A stretch of 64,000 nucleotides of DNA from Bradyrhizobium liaoningense (lineage in GTDB: Bacteria; Pseudomonadota; Alphaproteobacteria; Rhizobiales; Xanthobacteraceae): positions 953,001 through 1,017,000 of the forward strand of contig NZ_JAFCJS010000003.1 in the NCBI RefSeq assembly GCF_018130825.1, given 5' to 3'. A model generated the notes under the pieces. It was not told the origin of the DNA. It made no database searches and saw only the letters and a program-made list of their open reading frames with translations. Of the stretch, positions 8,474 to 16,403 are shown piece by piece (within the stretch, counting starts at the first letter, position 1; each line of letters opens with the position of its first letter). The translations under genes and the position numbers were made by a program.

Positions 8474-9195
8474 AGGAGCCTCGGCGCATCCTGCGAAACG
8501 ATCCGATCGATCCTGCGGCTCATCACCTTGTAGCACTCACAGGCGATGACCTCGAGCCGGTGCCTGTCAATCTCGAGCTGGCCGCGCCGGTTGGACTTGA
8601 TCGCCCGTGACGCGCGCAACGCGCTCACCACGTGCGTGACCGTGGTGCGCCGGACGCCGAGCAATTCCGACAGCGTCTCCTGCGTCAAGGGCAGCAGGTC
8701 ACCGCCGTCCGTCCGGTCGTGGATGTGCAGCAGCCAGCGGGCGAGGCGCGCCTCGACCGAATGCAGGGCGTTGCAGGCTGCGACGTGCTGGAATTGCGTC
8801 AGCAGCGTCCTGGTGAGCAGCTGAACCGAGTTTGCAATGGCGGGACTGCGTTCGAGCGCAATGTGAAATCGTGCGGGCGAGATCTGCAGCGCCGTTCCGG
8901 CCACGCGGACGACCGCGGTCATGGGTGATCGGATCGGGCCGAGCGCCGTCATGAGTCCGACAGCGCCGTCGTTGCCGATCACGGCAGTTGCCGCCGTCTG
9001 TCCGTTCGGCAACTCCATGATGAGGGCGACCGCGCCGCTGCAGGGAAAGGAGAGGTGATCGATCTTGTCGCCCGATCGAACCAGGACTGCGTCGTGCTGG
9101 AGCTCTACTTTTCGCAGATGAGGTGCAAGCAACGCGAAATCGGCCGGCGGTAACGCAGCTAACAACCGATTGCCAACTCTAGTCGCGTGCTCCAT
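8407..9195 (-). CDS. Crp/Fnr-family transcriptional regulator
   Basis: A 262-residue regulator: cyclic-nucleotide-type effector domain (about 10-130; LSFPCSGAVALIMEL beta-roll), a long dimer helix, then a Crp-type winged helix-turn-helix with TQETLSELLGVRRTTVTHVV (about 172-191). It lacks the N-terminal four-cysteine motif of oxygen-sensing Fnr, so it should respond to something else or work downstream of FixK/Fnr. The frame is open to 9267, but ATG 9195 (MEHATRVG) is the better start. A perfect TTGAT-N4-ATCAA box at 9339-9352 lies upstream, so the gene is probably switched on in low oxygen. Confidence 0.88.
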   Translation of the reverse strand: MEHATRVGNRLLAALPPADFALLAPHLRKVELQHDAVLVRSGDKIDHLSFPCSGAVALIMELPNGQTAATAVIGNDGAVGLMTALGPIRSPMTAVVRVAGTALQISPARFHIALERSPAIANSVQLLTRTLLTQFQHVAACNALHSVEARLARWLLHIHDRTDGGDLLPLTQETLSELLGVRRTTVTHVVSALRASRAIKSNRRGQLEIDRHRLEVIACECYKVMSRRIDRIVSQDAPRLLHAAPARIGCLPPDPPFAKTDS

Positions 9196-9338
9196 CACGG
9201 GAATTGTCCCTGGACGGACGCCCGGCAGACGCATCTTCACCAATCGAACGGCGCTGCCGCTTGCCACGGCAAACGAATAAACTCGTCTTAAAAGCTAAGG
9301 TTCCTCTGACGTATTGGCAAGCCGGTGCGCGAATGCGT

Positions 9339-9352
9339 TTGATCTCGATCAA
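9339..9352 (-). promoter_or_regulatory. FNR/FixK-type binding site
   Basis: TTGATCTCGATCAA, a perfect match to the FNR/FixK consensus TTGAT-N4-ATCAA, in the gap between the Crp/Fnr gene (start 9195, minus) and the 3' end of the PAS gene. Only the minus-strand Crp/Fnr gene can be its target. If it is centred at -41.5, transcription would start near 9304, with a possible -10 at 9311-9316. Confidence 0.7.
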
Positions 9353-9410
9353 GCCTTCGAAGATCGGGCCGGCTGTATGCAAAGCTGCGCGTCTGACGCG
9401 AGAGCAGGTC

Positions 9411-9965
9411 CTAGCGCAGCCCCTCATAGACCATCAGCCCGCGTGCGATCTGAAGTTTGCGGATCGCGCGCGGCAGCAGCTTCTCCGGCTGGTGCAGGTA
9501 GCGCCAGGAGGTGAGGGTGAAGGCTGAAAGCGTGCCGCATTCGTCGTCGAAGGGCGCGAGCACGCCGGTGACGCTCACCGGCGTATGCGGGCGCGCGTTG
9601 AAGGGCAGCAGCAGGAGCTCGAGATGCGCCTTGCTGCCGTCCTCGCGCGCGGCGGTAACGCCGGCGATCGCACCGAGCGTCTCGTCGGCGACGATCGTCG
9701 CGATCTCCTCGATCTCGCTGCGGCTCGCCGCCGTGAACAGCGCCGCGAAACTCTTGTCCTTGAGGTCGATCCCGGCCAGTGCGCAGACGCGGGTGCCGGC
9801 AACGCGGAAGGGGAAGCCGAGACTGGGCTCGCAGGACAGCACGAAGATGTCGCCGAGCAGGCCGCGGACCGCGGCCGGATCGATGTCGGCCCGGTCAGGG
9901 GCCCGCGCAGTACCGCGCTTCTTGTCCCAATATGCGAAGAACGCGCGGCTCGACGGATGTTTCAT
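9411..9965 (-). CDS. PAS-domain (PAS_5) protein
   Basis: 184 residues, matching from memory the alphaproteobacterial PAS_5 family (PF07310): an N-terminal FFAYWDKKRGTARAPDRADI, a central PAS-like core with FPFRVAGTRVCALAGIDLKDKSF, and a C-terminal basic helix. These proteins have no catalytic output domain and their role is not established; some lie near flagellar or cell-cycle genes. Its start faces a perfect CtrA-type site at 10117-10132 about 150 bases upstream. Confidence 0.75.
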   Translation of the reverse strand: MKHPSSRAFFAYWDKKRGTARAPDRADIDPAAVRGLLGDIFVLSCEPSLGFPFRVAGTRVCALAGIDLKDKSFAALFTAASRSEIEEIATIVADETLGAIAGVTAAREDGSKAHLELLLLPFNARPHTPVSVTGVLAPFDDECGTLSAFTLTSWRYLHQPEKLLPRAIRKLQIARGLMVYEGLR

Positions 9966-10308
9966 GACTGACGCTAACCCCGGGGGCGCAACCTCGCGGG
10001 ACAGATCTGTCCCGCTTCAGTGCACCCACGATCCCTTCTGTTGTTGTGCAGGAGGGGATTTGCAGCGTCCATGCCGCAGGGGCGTTTTCAGGCCCGTTGA
10101 AGCGGTCTTTGCGTTGTTAACGTTAAATTAACTATGCACTTCGCGCCGCGCGCGGCCCTGCTATGGTGACCGCGGTCGCAAGCCTCGCCGCTTTTCTCCA
10201 GGTTCTCGGCGGGGCCTGTACACAGGGCGTCAAACAGTTTGGCCACGGGCCGGGGAGGGGTGGGGATACACCTTCATTCCCCAGGGCATCGGAAGGCCGA
10301 CACGGACA
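9966..10308. other. Intergenic gap with candidate small RNA
   Basis: No convincing protein gene. It contains a CtrA-type site (10117-10132), a GC-rich stretch with local hairpins such as GGGGA/TCCCC near 10262-10282, and ends at an intrinsic terminator (10309-10337) that has no plus-strand gene upstream. This pattern suggests a small RNA of roughly 200 bases, or a leader of the rhomboid gene. Confidence 0.4.
10117..10132. promoter_or_regulatory. CtrA-type binding site
   Basis: TTAA-CGTTAAA-TTAAC: a perfect TTAA-N7-TTAAC, the consensus for the alphaproteobacterial cell-cycle regulator CtrA. It sits 152 bases upstream of the PAS gene (minus) and just before the candidate RNA that ends at the 10309-10337 terminator (plus). 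Confidence 0.55.
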
Positions 10309-10337
10309 GGCAGGGCTTTCCCAGGGCCCTGCCTTTT
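10309..10337 (+). terminator. Intrinsic terminator with no gene upstream
   Basis: Perfect 8-bp stem GGCAGGGC (10309-10316) with GCCCTGCC (10326-10333), nine-base loop, then TTTTCCTTTT. On the opposite strand there is no T tract, so it works on plus-strand transcripts. No plus-strand CDS precedes it. Confidence 0.6.
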
Positions 10338-10419
10338 CCTTTTGCGCACTTGCGCAAGGCCGGCAAAGGCGACTATCTCCAAGCCTGTCGCTCCGATCGC
10401 GCCTGAAAGCGAAGCTGCC

Positions 10420-11226
10420 TTGGATTCCCCGCAAGATTCGTCGCCGGACGTGCCGGCCGTCCACGAGGAGGCTCCGCGCGAGCCGATCCTGACGCTGCCG
10501 GTGGCGCTGACCGCCTATATCGCCCTGCTGGCGCTGATCCATCTGCGGGTGCTGCTGCCGCCGGAGCTCGAAAACTGGACCATCGACGTCTTCGGCTTCA
10601 TCCCGAAGCGCTACGATGCCTCGCTGCTCAATCTGCAGATCCCCGGTGGCGCCGGCGCCAAAGTCTGGAGCTTCGTCACCTATTCGCTGCTGCACGCCAA
10701 TCTGACCCATCTCGGCTTCAATGTACTATGGCTGCTGCCGTTCGGCAGCGCGCTGGCGCGGCGCTTCGGCGCGATCAGGTTCTTCGTCTTCATGGCGGTG
10801 ACGGCGGCGGCCGGCGCGCTCGCCCATCTCGTCACCCATGAGCATGCGGTGGCGCCGATGATCGGCGCCTCGGCGTCGGTGTCGGGCGCGATGGCAGCCG
10901 CGATCCGCTTTGCTTTCGCCCGCGGCAGCTTCCTGTCGTTCAGCCGATCGGATGCCGATACCGCCGCAAAAGTTCCTGCGCTGCCGCTGTCGCGTGCGCT
11001 GCGCGACGGGCGGGTGGTCGCCTTCCTCGCAGTGTGGTTCGGCGTCAACATCATCTTCGGCGTCGGCGCGATCGGCATCGATGCCGAGACCACCAGCGTT
11101 GCCTGGCAGGCACATATCGGCGGCTTCTTCGCCGGCCTGTTGCTGTTCGCGCTGTTCGATCCCGTGCCGCGCGTGCGAAGCGATGCTGCGGATGCGTCAT
11201 CGCAGGACGTTTCCGACCGTATTTGA
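10420..11226 (+). CDS. Rhomboid-family intramembrane serine protease
   Basis: About 268 residues with six to seven membrane segments. The L1-loop and helix-2 region reads SLLHANLTHLGFNVLW (HxxxxHxxxN-like). The catalytic segment is MIGASASVSGAMAA and the catalytic histidine lies in WQAHIGGFFAGL. The usual GxSG reads GASA here, with the serine kept. It should cut membrane proteins within the bilayer. The frame is open to a TTG at 10342, but that codon abuts the terminator tract. TTG 10420 (start of DSPQDSS) or GTG 10450 is likelier; none has a strong ribosome site. Confidence 0.8.
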   Translation: MDSPQDSSPDVPAVHEEAPREPILTLPVALTAYIALLALIHLRVLLPPELENWTIDVFGFIPKRYDASLLNLQIPGGAGAKVWSFVTYSLLHANLTHLGFNVLWLLPFGSALARRFGAIRFFVFMAVTAAAGALAHLVTHEHAVAPMIGASASVSGAMAAAIRFAFARGSFLSFSRSDADTAAKVPALPLSRALRDGRVVAFLAVWFGVNIIFGVGAIGIDAETTSVAWQAHIGGFFAGLLLFALFDPVPRVRSDAADASSQDVSDRI

Positions 11227-11414
11227 AGCTGTGCTTGCGGCCCGGCCCGAATTCATCCATCATTCGCTGGAAGAATGTTCCGAAGCGACAAGCCCCTAGA
11301 GGCAACGCTTCGACAAGCGCGCGAGCGTGAAACCCGCGCCGAAACTGTTAGTTGAAGACTCGCGAACAAGTCCGGACCGCCAAAGGCGGACGGCTTCGAT
11401 TCAGGGAGGCGGCA

Positions 11415-11843
11415 ATGACGGTACGTTCCATTCTCAACACCAAGGGCCACCAGATCATGAGCGTCGAGCCCGACGTCAAGCTGTCGGCCGCGATCAAGCT
11501 GCTCGGTGAGAAGAAGATCGGCGCGGTGCTGGTGATGAACCAGAGCCGGCTGGAAGGCATCCTGTCCGAGCGCGACATCGTGCGCGTGCTCGGCGATCGC
11601 GGCGCCGGCGTGCTGGAGGAGCCGGTCTCGGAGGTCATGACCCGCAAGGTCGTCACCTGCAAGGAGACCGACACGGTCGCCGAGCTCATGGAGACGATGA
11701 CGACCGGCAAGTTCCGCCATCTGCCCGTGCTCGACAACGGCAAGGTGGTCGGCCTGATCTCGATCGGCGACATCGTCAAATGGCGTGTCCGCGAATACGA
11801 GACCGAGCAGGAAGCCCTGCGCGACTACATCAAGACGGCCTGA
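11415..11843 (+). CDS. CBS-domain-pair protein
   Basis: 142 residues forming two CBS repeats: about 10-65 (IMSVEPDVKLSAAIKLL to LSERDIVRVL) and 72-130 (VMTRKVVTCKETDTVAELM to LISIGDIVKWRV). Such Bateman modules bind adenine nucleotides and sense energy state; alone, they may regulate a partner. ATG 11415 follows a strong GGGAGG at 11404-11409; the upstream extension from 11352 is rejected. It runs toward the convergent patatin gene. Confidence 0.9.
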   Translation: MTVRSILNTKGHQIMSVEPDVKLSAAIKLLGEKKIGAVLVMNQSRLEGILSERDIVRVLGDRGAGVLEEPVSEVMTRKVVTCKETDTVAELMETMTTGKFRHLPVLDNGKVVGLISIGDIVKWRVREYETEQEALRDYIKTA

Positions 11844-11864
11844 CGGACCTTACGCGGGTCCGCC

Positions 11865-12917
11865 TTATTCGTCTGCTTTGGGCGCGTGGCCCGCGGGCGC
11901 CGGCGCGAGCACTTCGATCGCCTCCTGGATCGATTGCAGCGCGCGCTCGGCGGCGCGCGTGCCATGCGCGATCAGGTCCTCGGAGCGGTGGAAGTCGAAC
12001 CAGCCGAAGTGGCCGACCCGCGGCGTGATCAACATGTCGGGCGGATCGCCGGCAAGGCGCGCGCGGGTGATGCGGTCCTGCATGATGTTGAAGGCATCGA
12101 CCATCACCGAGGAGATGCCGGGCCGTCCGCCGCCGCCGAAGAACTCGCGCTTCACGGTCTTCTCGGGCGAGAACAGGCGCGGAAAGCGCCGCTTGGTCGT
12201 CGTCGCCTCGGCCTCGGAGGCGACCGGGGCGGGCGCCGCGCCGTGCGCATGGATCGTCGTGGAATGGGTGAAGATGTCGCTGGAAAGATTTGCGGCGATG
12301 ACGATTTCGGCGCCGAGCGCGCGGGCGGCCGAGACCGGCACCGGATTGACCAGCGTGCCGTCGACCAGCCAGCGGTCGCCGATCAGGACCGGTGAGAAGA
12401 TGCCGGGCAGGGCGTAGGACGCCCGCATCGCGTCGACCATGCGGCCGCGCGTCAGCCAGATCTCGTGGCCGGTGCGGACCTCGGTCGCAACAGCGGCGAA
12501 CTTGACGGGCAGGTCCTCGATCAGGGTCTGGCCGACCGCCTTCTCGAGCCGGGTTGCCAGCTTATCGCCGCCGATCAGGCCGGAGCCGTTGAGGCGGATG
12601 TCGAGATAGCCGAGGATGTTGCGCATGCCCTGCAGGCTGCGCCCCCACTCTTCGAACGTATCGAGCCGGCCGGCCGCATGGAGGCCGCCGACCACGGCGC
12701 CGATCGAGGTGCCGACCACGACGTCGGGGACGATGCCGTTGGCAATCAGGGTCCTCAGGATCCCGATATGGGCAAAGCCGCGCGCCGCGCCGCCGCCGAG
12801 TGCGAGGCCAATGACTGGCCGGCGGATGCTGCCCAAGCCGACTTTCTCGCCGACTTTTTCGCCGGCCTTCTCGCCGTTGGAGCCGTTCGAGCTGCGGCCC
12901 TTCAAGATCTCCAGCAC
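11865..12917 (-). CDS. Patatin-like phospholipase (RssA-type)
   Basis: A 350-residue lipid acyl hydrolase. It shows the oxyanion loop LALGGGAARGF (38-48), the nucleophile elbow GTSIG with Ser71, and the catalytic aspartate in WLVDGTLVNP (about 215), so the Ser-Asp dyad is complete. A C-terminal region of about 100 residues is less conserved. The N-terminus carries a short lysine/glutamate/glycine repeat (GEKAGEKVGEKVG, 15-27). The GTG start at 12917 follows AGGAGA. No signal peptide, so likely cytoplasmic or membrane-associated. Confidence 0.88.
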   Translation of the reverse strand: MLEILKGRSSNGSNGEKAGEKVGEKVGLGSIRRPVIGLALGGGAARGFAHIGILRTLIANGIVPDVVVGTSIGAVVGGLHAAGRLDTFEEWGRSLQGMRNILGYLDIRLNGSGLIGGDKLATRLEKAVGQTLIEDLPVKFAAVATEVRTGHEIWLTRGRMVDAMRASYALPGIFSPVLIGDRWLVDGTLVNPVPVSAARALGAEIVIAANLSSDIFTHSTTIHAHGAAPAPVASEAEATTTKRRFPRLFSPEKTVKREFFGGGGRPGISSVMVDAFNIMQDRITRARLAGDPPDMLITPRVGHFGWFDFHRSEDLIAHGTRAAERALQSIQEAIEVLAPAPAGHAPKADE

Positions 12918-13162
12918 TAAAATTCTCCTACGCTGGGGCCACCCACCGCCAGACTAGGCACCCCACTTGCGCTCCGCCATATCAGGGGCAAAGCATGGTT
13001 TATGCCGCTTTGGTAAAGGCGCTGGGCAGGAGTATGGCGAGGGGCGGTTGCCTTAAGTCTAATCACGCAGGCGTCAGTCGGGTTCCATAGATCGCATGAA
13101 GCCGTATTTCCTGGGATATCCGAGGCTTGAATTTGCCGCGTTTTCGGTGAAAAGCAGGGAAC

Positions 13163-14236
13163 ATGACACGCGGGGGTGACGGCATCGTTGGATGGCGGCG
13201 CAGCGGCAGCCTGCTGCCGGCGCTGATCCTTGCCGTCTGCCTCGTGGCAGCAGGCCAAAACGCTGCGCAGGCGCAGCTTTTCTCCGATCGCCCGCCGCCG
13301 GTGCCCCCGGCCTCCGTGCCCGATCCCGGCGGTGCCGTCAGCCTGGCGCCGCCCTCCGGCCCGGGCATCGGTCCTCCGAGCCTGCCGCCGACCCTGACCC
13401 AGCCGGTGACGCCCAGCATGCCGCCGCCCGCGGTCACGACCGTGCCGTCGGCCGCGCCGCTCAATGCGGCGGTACCCGGACAGGGCGTGCTGTCGCTGAC
13501 CGCGAAATATGGCAAGGATTCTCCTGCGATCACCAGCGGCCTGGTCTGGCGCGTGTTTGCCGATCGTCCCGACGAGAACGGCACCTTCAAGCTGATCCGC
13601 GAGGACCGCAGTGCCACGCCGAACATCGTGCTGCCGCCCGGCAATTACGTCGTCCACGTCGCCTTCGGCCTCGTCAGCGCGGTGCGCACCGTCAGCCTCA
13701 AGGCCGAGACCGACCGCGAATCCTTCGTGCTGCCGGCCGGGGGCTTACGCATCGAAGGCCGCGTCGGCACCAGCCGCATTCCGCAGAACCAGATCTCGTT
13801 CGCGATCTACAAGGGCAGCCAGTTCGAATCCGGCGAGCGCGCCTCGCTGGTGCCCAACGTCGCCGCCGGCGACGTCGTGCTGATCCCGGAGGGCACCTAC
13901 TACATCGTCTCCAATTATGGCGATGCCAATTCGGTGGTGCGCTCGGACATCCGCGTCCAGGCCGGCAAGCTCACCGACGTCACCATCACCCATCGCGCCG
14001 CCGTCATCACGCTCAAGCTCGTCAGCGACCGGGGCGGCGAGGCGCTCGCCAACACCGCCTGGTCGGTGCTGACCCCCGGCGGCGACGTCATCAAGGAATC
14101 GATCGGCGCCTTCCCGCGCGTCGTGCTGTCCGAAGGTGAATACCGCGCCATCGCCAAGAACGAGGGCAAGGTCTACGAGCGCGGCTTCAACGTCGTGAAC
14201 GGCGTCGACGGCGAAGTGGAAGTGGTGGCGCGGTAG
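13163..14236 (+). CDS. Proline-rich exported protein with repeated beta-sandwich domains
   Basis: 357 residues, not assigned to a named family. A signal peptide ends near residue 38 (AQA-QLF). Residues 40-110 are proline-rich and disordered. The rest appears to be three related beta-rich modules (about 115-180, 195-260, 270-350), each with a pattern like 'PNIVLPPGNYVVHVAFG', 'GDVVLIPEGTYYIVSNYG' and 'PRVVLSEGEYRAIAKNEG'. This internal similarity suggests carboxypeptidase-regulatory or CnaB-like domains. It is probably periplasmic. Start ATG 13163. Confidence 0.75.
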   Translation: MTRGGDGIVGWRRSGSLLPALILAVCLVAAGQNAAQAQLFSDRPPPVPPASVPDPGGAVSLAPPSGPGIGPPSLPPTLTQPVTPSMPPPAVTTVPSAAPLNAAVPGQGVLSLTAKYGKDSPAITSGLVWRVFADRPDENGTFKLIREDRSATPNIVLPPGNYVVHVAFGLVSAVRTVSLKAETDRESFVLPAGGLRIEGRVGTSRIPQNQISFAIYKGSQFESGERASLVPNVAAGDVVLIPEGTYYIVSNYGDANSVVRSDIRVQAGKLTDVTITHRAAVITLKLVSDRGGEALANTAWSVLTPGGDVIKESIGAFPRVVLSEGEYRAIAKNEGKVYERGFNVVNGVDGEVEVVAR

Positions 14237-14380
14237 TCTCGTGTCCCGGACGCGGTGCAGCACGGAGTGATGCACCGCTGAGCCGGGACCCAGAAGGCCG
14301 CAGCGTATATCTCGATGGATGGGCCCCGGCTCTGCAGCGCACCGCCGAAGAGGCGCTGCGCTGCGTCCGGGGCACGAGAC
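14236..14380. repeat. Palindromic intergenic repeat (18-bp terminal inverted repeats)
   Basis: The ends GTCTCGTGTCCCGGACGC (14236-14253) and GCGTCCGGGGCACGAGAC (14363-14380) are inverted repeats with one mismatch in 18. An inner hairpin GCGGTGCA/TGCACCGC lies within. It fills the whole gap between two convergent genes, starting in the stop codon of the upstream one. This is a MITE- or BIME-like element. Confidence 0.8.
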
Positions 14381-14384
14381 CTTC

Positions 14385-15278
14385 TCACTTCCGATACCTC
14401 AACGCCTCCACCAGCACCGCGAAGGCCGGCGTCGGCTGCCGCCGGCTCGGGTAATAGAGGTGGTAGCCGGCGAACGGCGCGCACCAGTCGGCGAGCACGC
14501 GGATCAATCGTCCGTCGGCGATCTCGCGCTTCACGATGTCCTCCGGGACATAGGCAAGACCGAGCCCCGCCAGCACGGCGTTCATCCGCAAGAGGCCGGT
14601 GTTGAACACGAGCTGGCCGTCGACGCGCACCTTCATGGCTCGGCCGCGCTTCTCGAACTCCCAGGCGTAGATCCCGCCATAGGTGGGCAGGCGAAGGTTG
14701 ATGCAACTATGCTCGGTCAGATCCTGCGGCTGCTTCGGCTTGGCCCGTGCGGCGAAATAGGCCGGCGAGCCTACCACCGCCATGCGCATCTCCGGGCCGA
14801 TCCGCACCGCGATCATGTCCTTGGCGACCTGCTCGCCGAGCCGCACGCCGGCATCGTAACGCTCGGCGACGATGTCGGTGAGGCCATAGTCGACGACGAG
14901 CTCGACCTTGATGTCAGGATAGCGCGGCAGCAGCTTCGCCAGCGCCGGCCACAGGATGGCCTGCGCCGCATGCTCGCCGGTGGTGATGCGCACGGTGCCG
15001 GCCGGCGTCTCGCGCAGCGCGGTCAGCGCCGACAGCTCCGCATCGATCTCGGCGAAGCGCGGCCCGATATTGCGCAGCAGGCGTTCGCCGGCCTCTGTCG
15101 GCGCGACGCTGCGGGTGGTGCGGGTGAGGAGCCTTAAGCCCAGCCGCTCCTCAAGGCCGCGCACGGTGTGGCTGAGCGCCGATTGCGACAACCCGAGCTG
15201 GGCTGCGGCGCGGGTGAAGCTGCGCTCGCGCGCGACGGCGAGGAAGGCGAGGAGGTCGTTGACGTTGGTGCGGGCCAT
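14385..15278 (-). CDS. LysR-family transcriptional regulator
   Basis: 297 residues. An N-terminal winged helix-turn-helix (residues 1-60; FTRAAAQLGLSQSALSHTVR as the recognition region) is followed by a LysR substrate-binding domain (about 90-295). It is divergent from an aldo/keto reductase gene across a 101-base gap, the classic arrangement of a LysR protein and its target. A dyad TGA-ATCCGGAT-CA at 15284-15297 lies in that gap. The N-terminal helix region and the YAFA-like C-terminus resemble the YafC/CrgA group. Effector unknown. Confidence 0.9.
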   Translation of the reverse strand: MARTNVNDLLAFLAVARERSFTRAAAQLGLSQSALSHTVRGLEERLGLRLLTRTTRSVAPTEAGERLLRNIGPRFAEIDAELSALTALRETPAGTVRITTGEHAAQAILWPALAKLLPRYPDIKVELVVDYGLTDIVAERYDAGVRLGEQVAKDMIAVRIGPEMRMAVVGSPAYFAARAKPKQPQDLTEHSCINLRLPTYGGIYAWEFEKRGRAMKVRVDGQLVFNTGLLRMNAVLAGLGLAYVPEDIVKREIADGRLIRVLADWCAPFAGYHLYYPSRRQPTPAFAVLVEALRYRK

Positions 15279-15283
15279 TCATG

Positions 15284-15297
15284 AATCCGGATCATGA
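15284..15297. promoter_or_regulatory. Possible LysR operator between regulator and aldo/keto reductase
   Basis: A near-palindrome around ATCCGGAT just upstream of the LysR start and about 90 bases upstream of the reductase start. The location is typical of a LysR autoregulatory site. Assignment is by position and symmetry only. Confidence 0.35.
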
Positions 15298-15379
15298 GTA
15301 CATGCCGCTTTTATCACCTAATCGCAGGCTCGCGCGCGGCCTAAATTCGGAGGCCGAAGACGATGAAGGAGAGCTGACG

Positions 15380-16363
15380 ATGCAAACGCGCAAACTGGGC
15401 AAGAGTGGTCTCGAAGTCTCGGCCCTCGGCCTCGGCTGCATGGGATTGAGCTACGGCTATGGTCCGGCGACCGAGACGTCTCAGGCGATCACACTGATCA
15501 GGACTGCCTTCGAGCGCGGCGTGACCTTCTTCGACACCGCCGAGGCCTACGGTCCTTTCGCCAACGAGGAATTGCTCGGCGAGGCGCTGGCGCCGTTCCG
15601 CGACAAGGTCGTCATCGCCACCAAGTTCGGCTTCAGCGGCGGCAAGGTCGAGGCCGGGCTCGACAGCCGGCCCGCCAACGTCAAGGCGGTGGCCGAGGCT
15701 GCCTTGAAGCGGCTCAGGACCGACCGCATCGATCTGTTCTATCAGCACCGCGTCGATCCCGACGTGCCGGTCGAGGACACCGCCGGCGCGGTGAAGGATT
15801 TGATTCGCGAGGGTAAGGTCCTGCACTTCGGCATGTCGGAGGCGGGCGCGCAAACCATCCGCCGCGCCCATGCGGTGCAGCCCGTCACCGCACTGCAAAG
15901 CGAATATTCGCTGTGGTGGCGCGAGCCGGAGCAGGAAATCCTGCCTGTTCTGGAAGAGCTCGGCATCGGCTTCGTTCCTTTCAGTCCGCTCGGCAAAGGC
16001 TTTCTGACCGGCGCGATCAGCGAAAGCACGACCTTCGACAAGAGCGACTTCCGCAATATCGTACCGCGCTTCTCATCCAGCGCACGAAAGGCCAACCAGA
16101 CGCTGGTCGAACTGCTCGGCGAGATCGCCGCGGCGAAGCAGGCGACGCCGGCACAGATCGCGCTCGCCTGGCTGCTGGCGCAAAAGCGGTGGATCGTGCC
16201 GATTCCCGGCACCACCAAGCTGCACCGGCTCGAGGAGAACCTTGGCGCGGCGGTGGTAACGTTGTCCGAGACCGATCTCGCCGCGATTGCAGGAGTGCTG
16301 GCCAGGGTGGCGGTGCAAGGTGATCGCTATCCCGCCCATCTCCAGGCGCGGGTTGGCCGCTGA
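15380..16363 (+). CDS. Aldo/keto reductase
   Basis: A 327-residue NADPH-dependent (alpha/beta)8-barrel oxidoreductase of the YajO/IolS-like group. The catalytic tetrad is visible as D in FFDTAEAY, Y in the same motif, K in VIATKFGF and H in YQHRVDPD. The NADPH-binding end has IPGTTKLHRLEEN. ATG 15380 follows AAGGAG; the longer frame from 15281 runs into the promoter and is rejected. Probably controlled by the divergent LysR protein. Substrate (an aldehyde or ketone) unknown. Confidence 0.92.
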   Translation: MQTRKLGKSGLEVSALGLGCMGLSYGYGPATETSQAITLIRTAFERGVTFFDTAEAYGPFANEELLGEALAPFRDKVVIATKFGFSGGKVEAGLDSRPANVKAVAEAALKRLRTDRIDLFYQHRVDPDVPVEDTAGAVKDLIREGKVLHFGMSEAGAQTIRRAHAVQPVTALQSEYSLWWREPEQEILPVLEELGIGFVPFSPLGKGFLTGAISESTTFDKSDFRNIVPRFSSSARKANQTLVELLGEIAAAKQATPAQIALAWLLAQKRWIVPIPGTTKLHRLEENLGAAVVTLSETDLAAIAGVLARVAVQGDRYPAHLQARVGR

Positions 16364-16381
16364 CACATGTTGCATGCGGGC

Positions 16382-16403
16382 CCGGTGAGCGTTTGCTTAC
16401 CGG
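16382..16403 (+). terminator. Hairpin after the aldo/keto reductase
   Basis: CCGGTGAGC (16382-16390) pairs with GCTTACCGG (16395-16403) through one G-T pair, loop GTTT, followed by a weakly T-rich tract. It lies 19 bases after the reductase stop, the expected place for a terminator. Confidence 0.5.

Noticed and set aside
10132..10710. Minus-strand frame in the candidate RNA region
   Set aside because: It runs antisense into the rhomboid gene and has no domain or ribosome site.
12917..13657. Minus-strand frame between the patatin and the proline-rich gene
   Set aside because: It overlaps the start and the proline-rich part of the plus-strand exported protein and has no domain.
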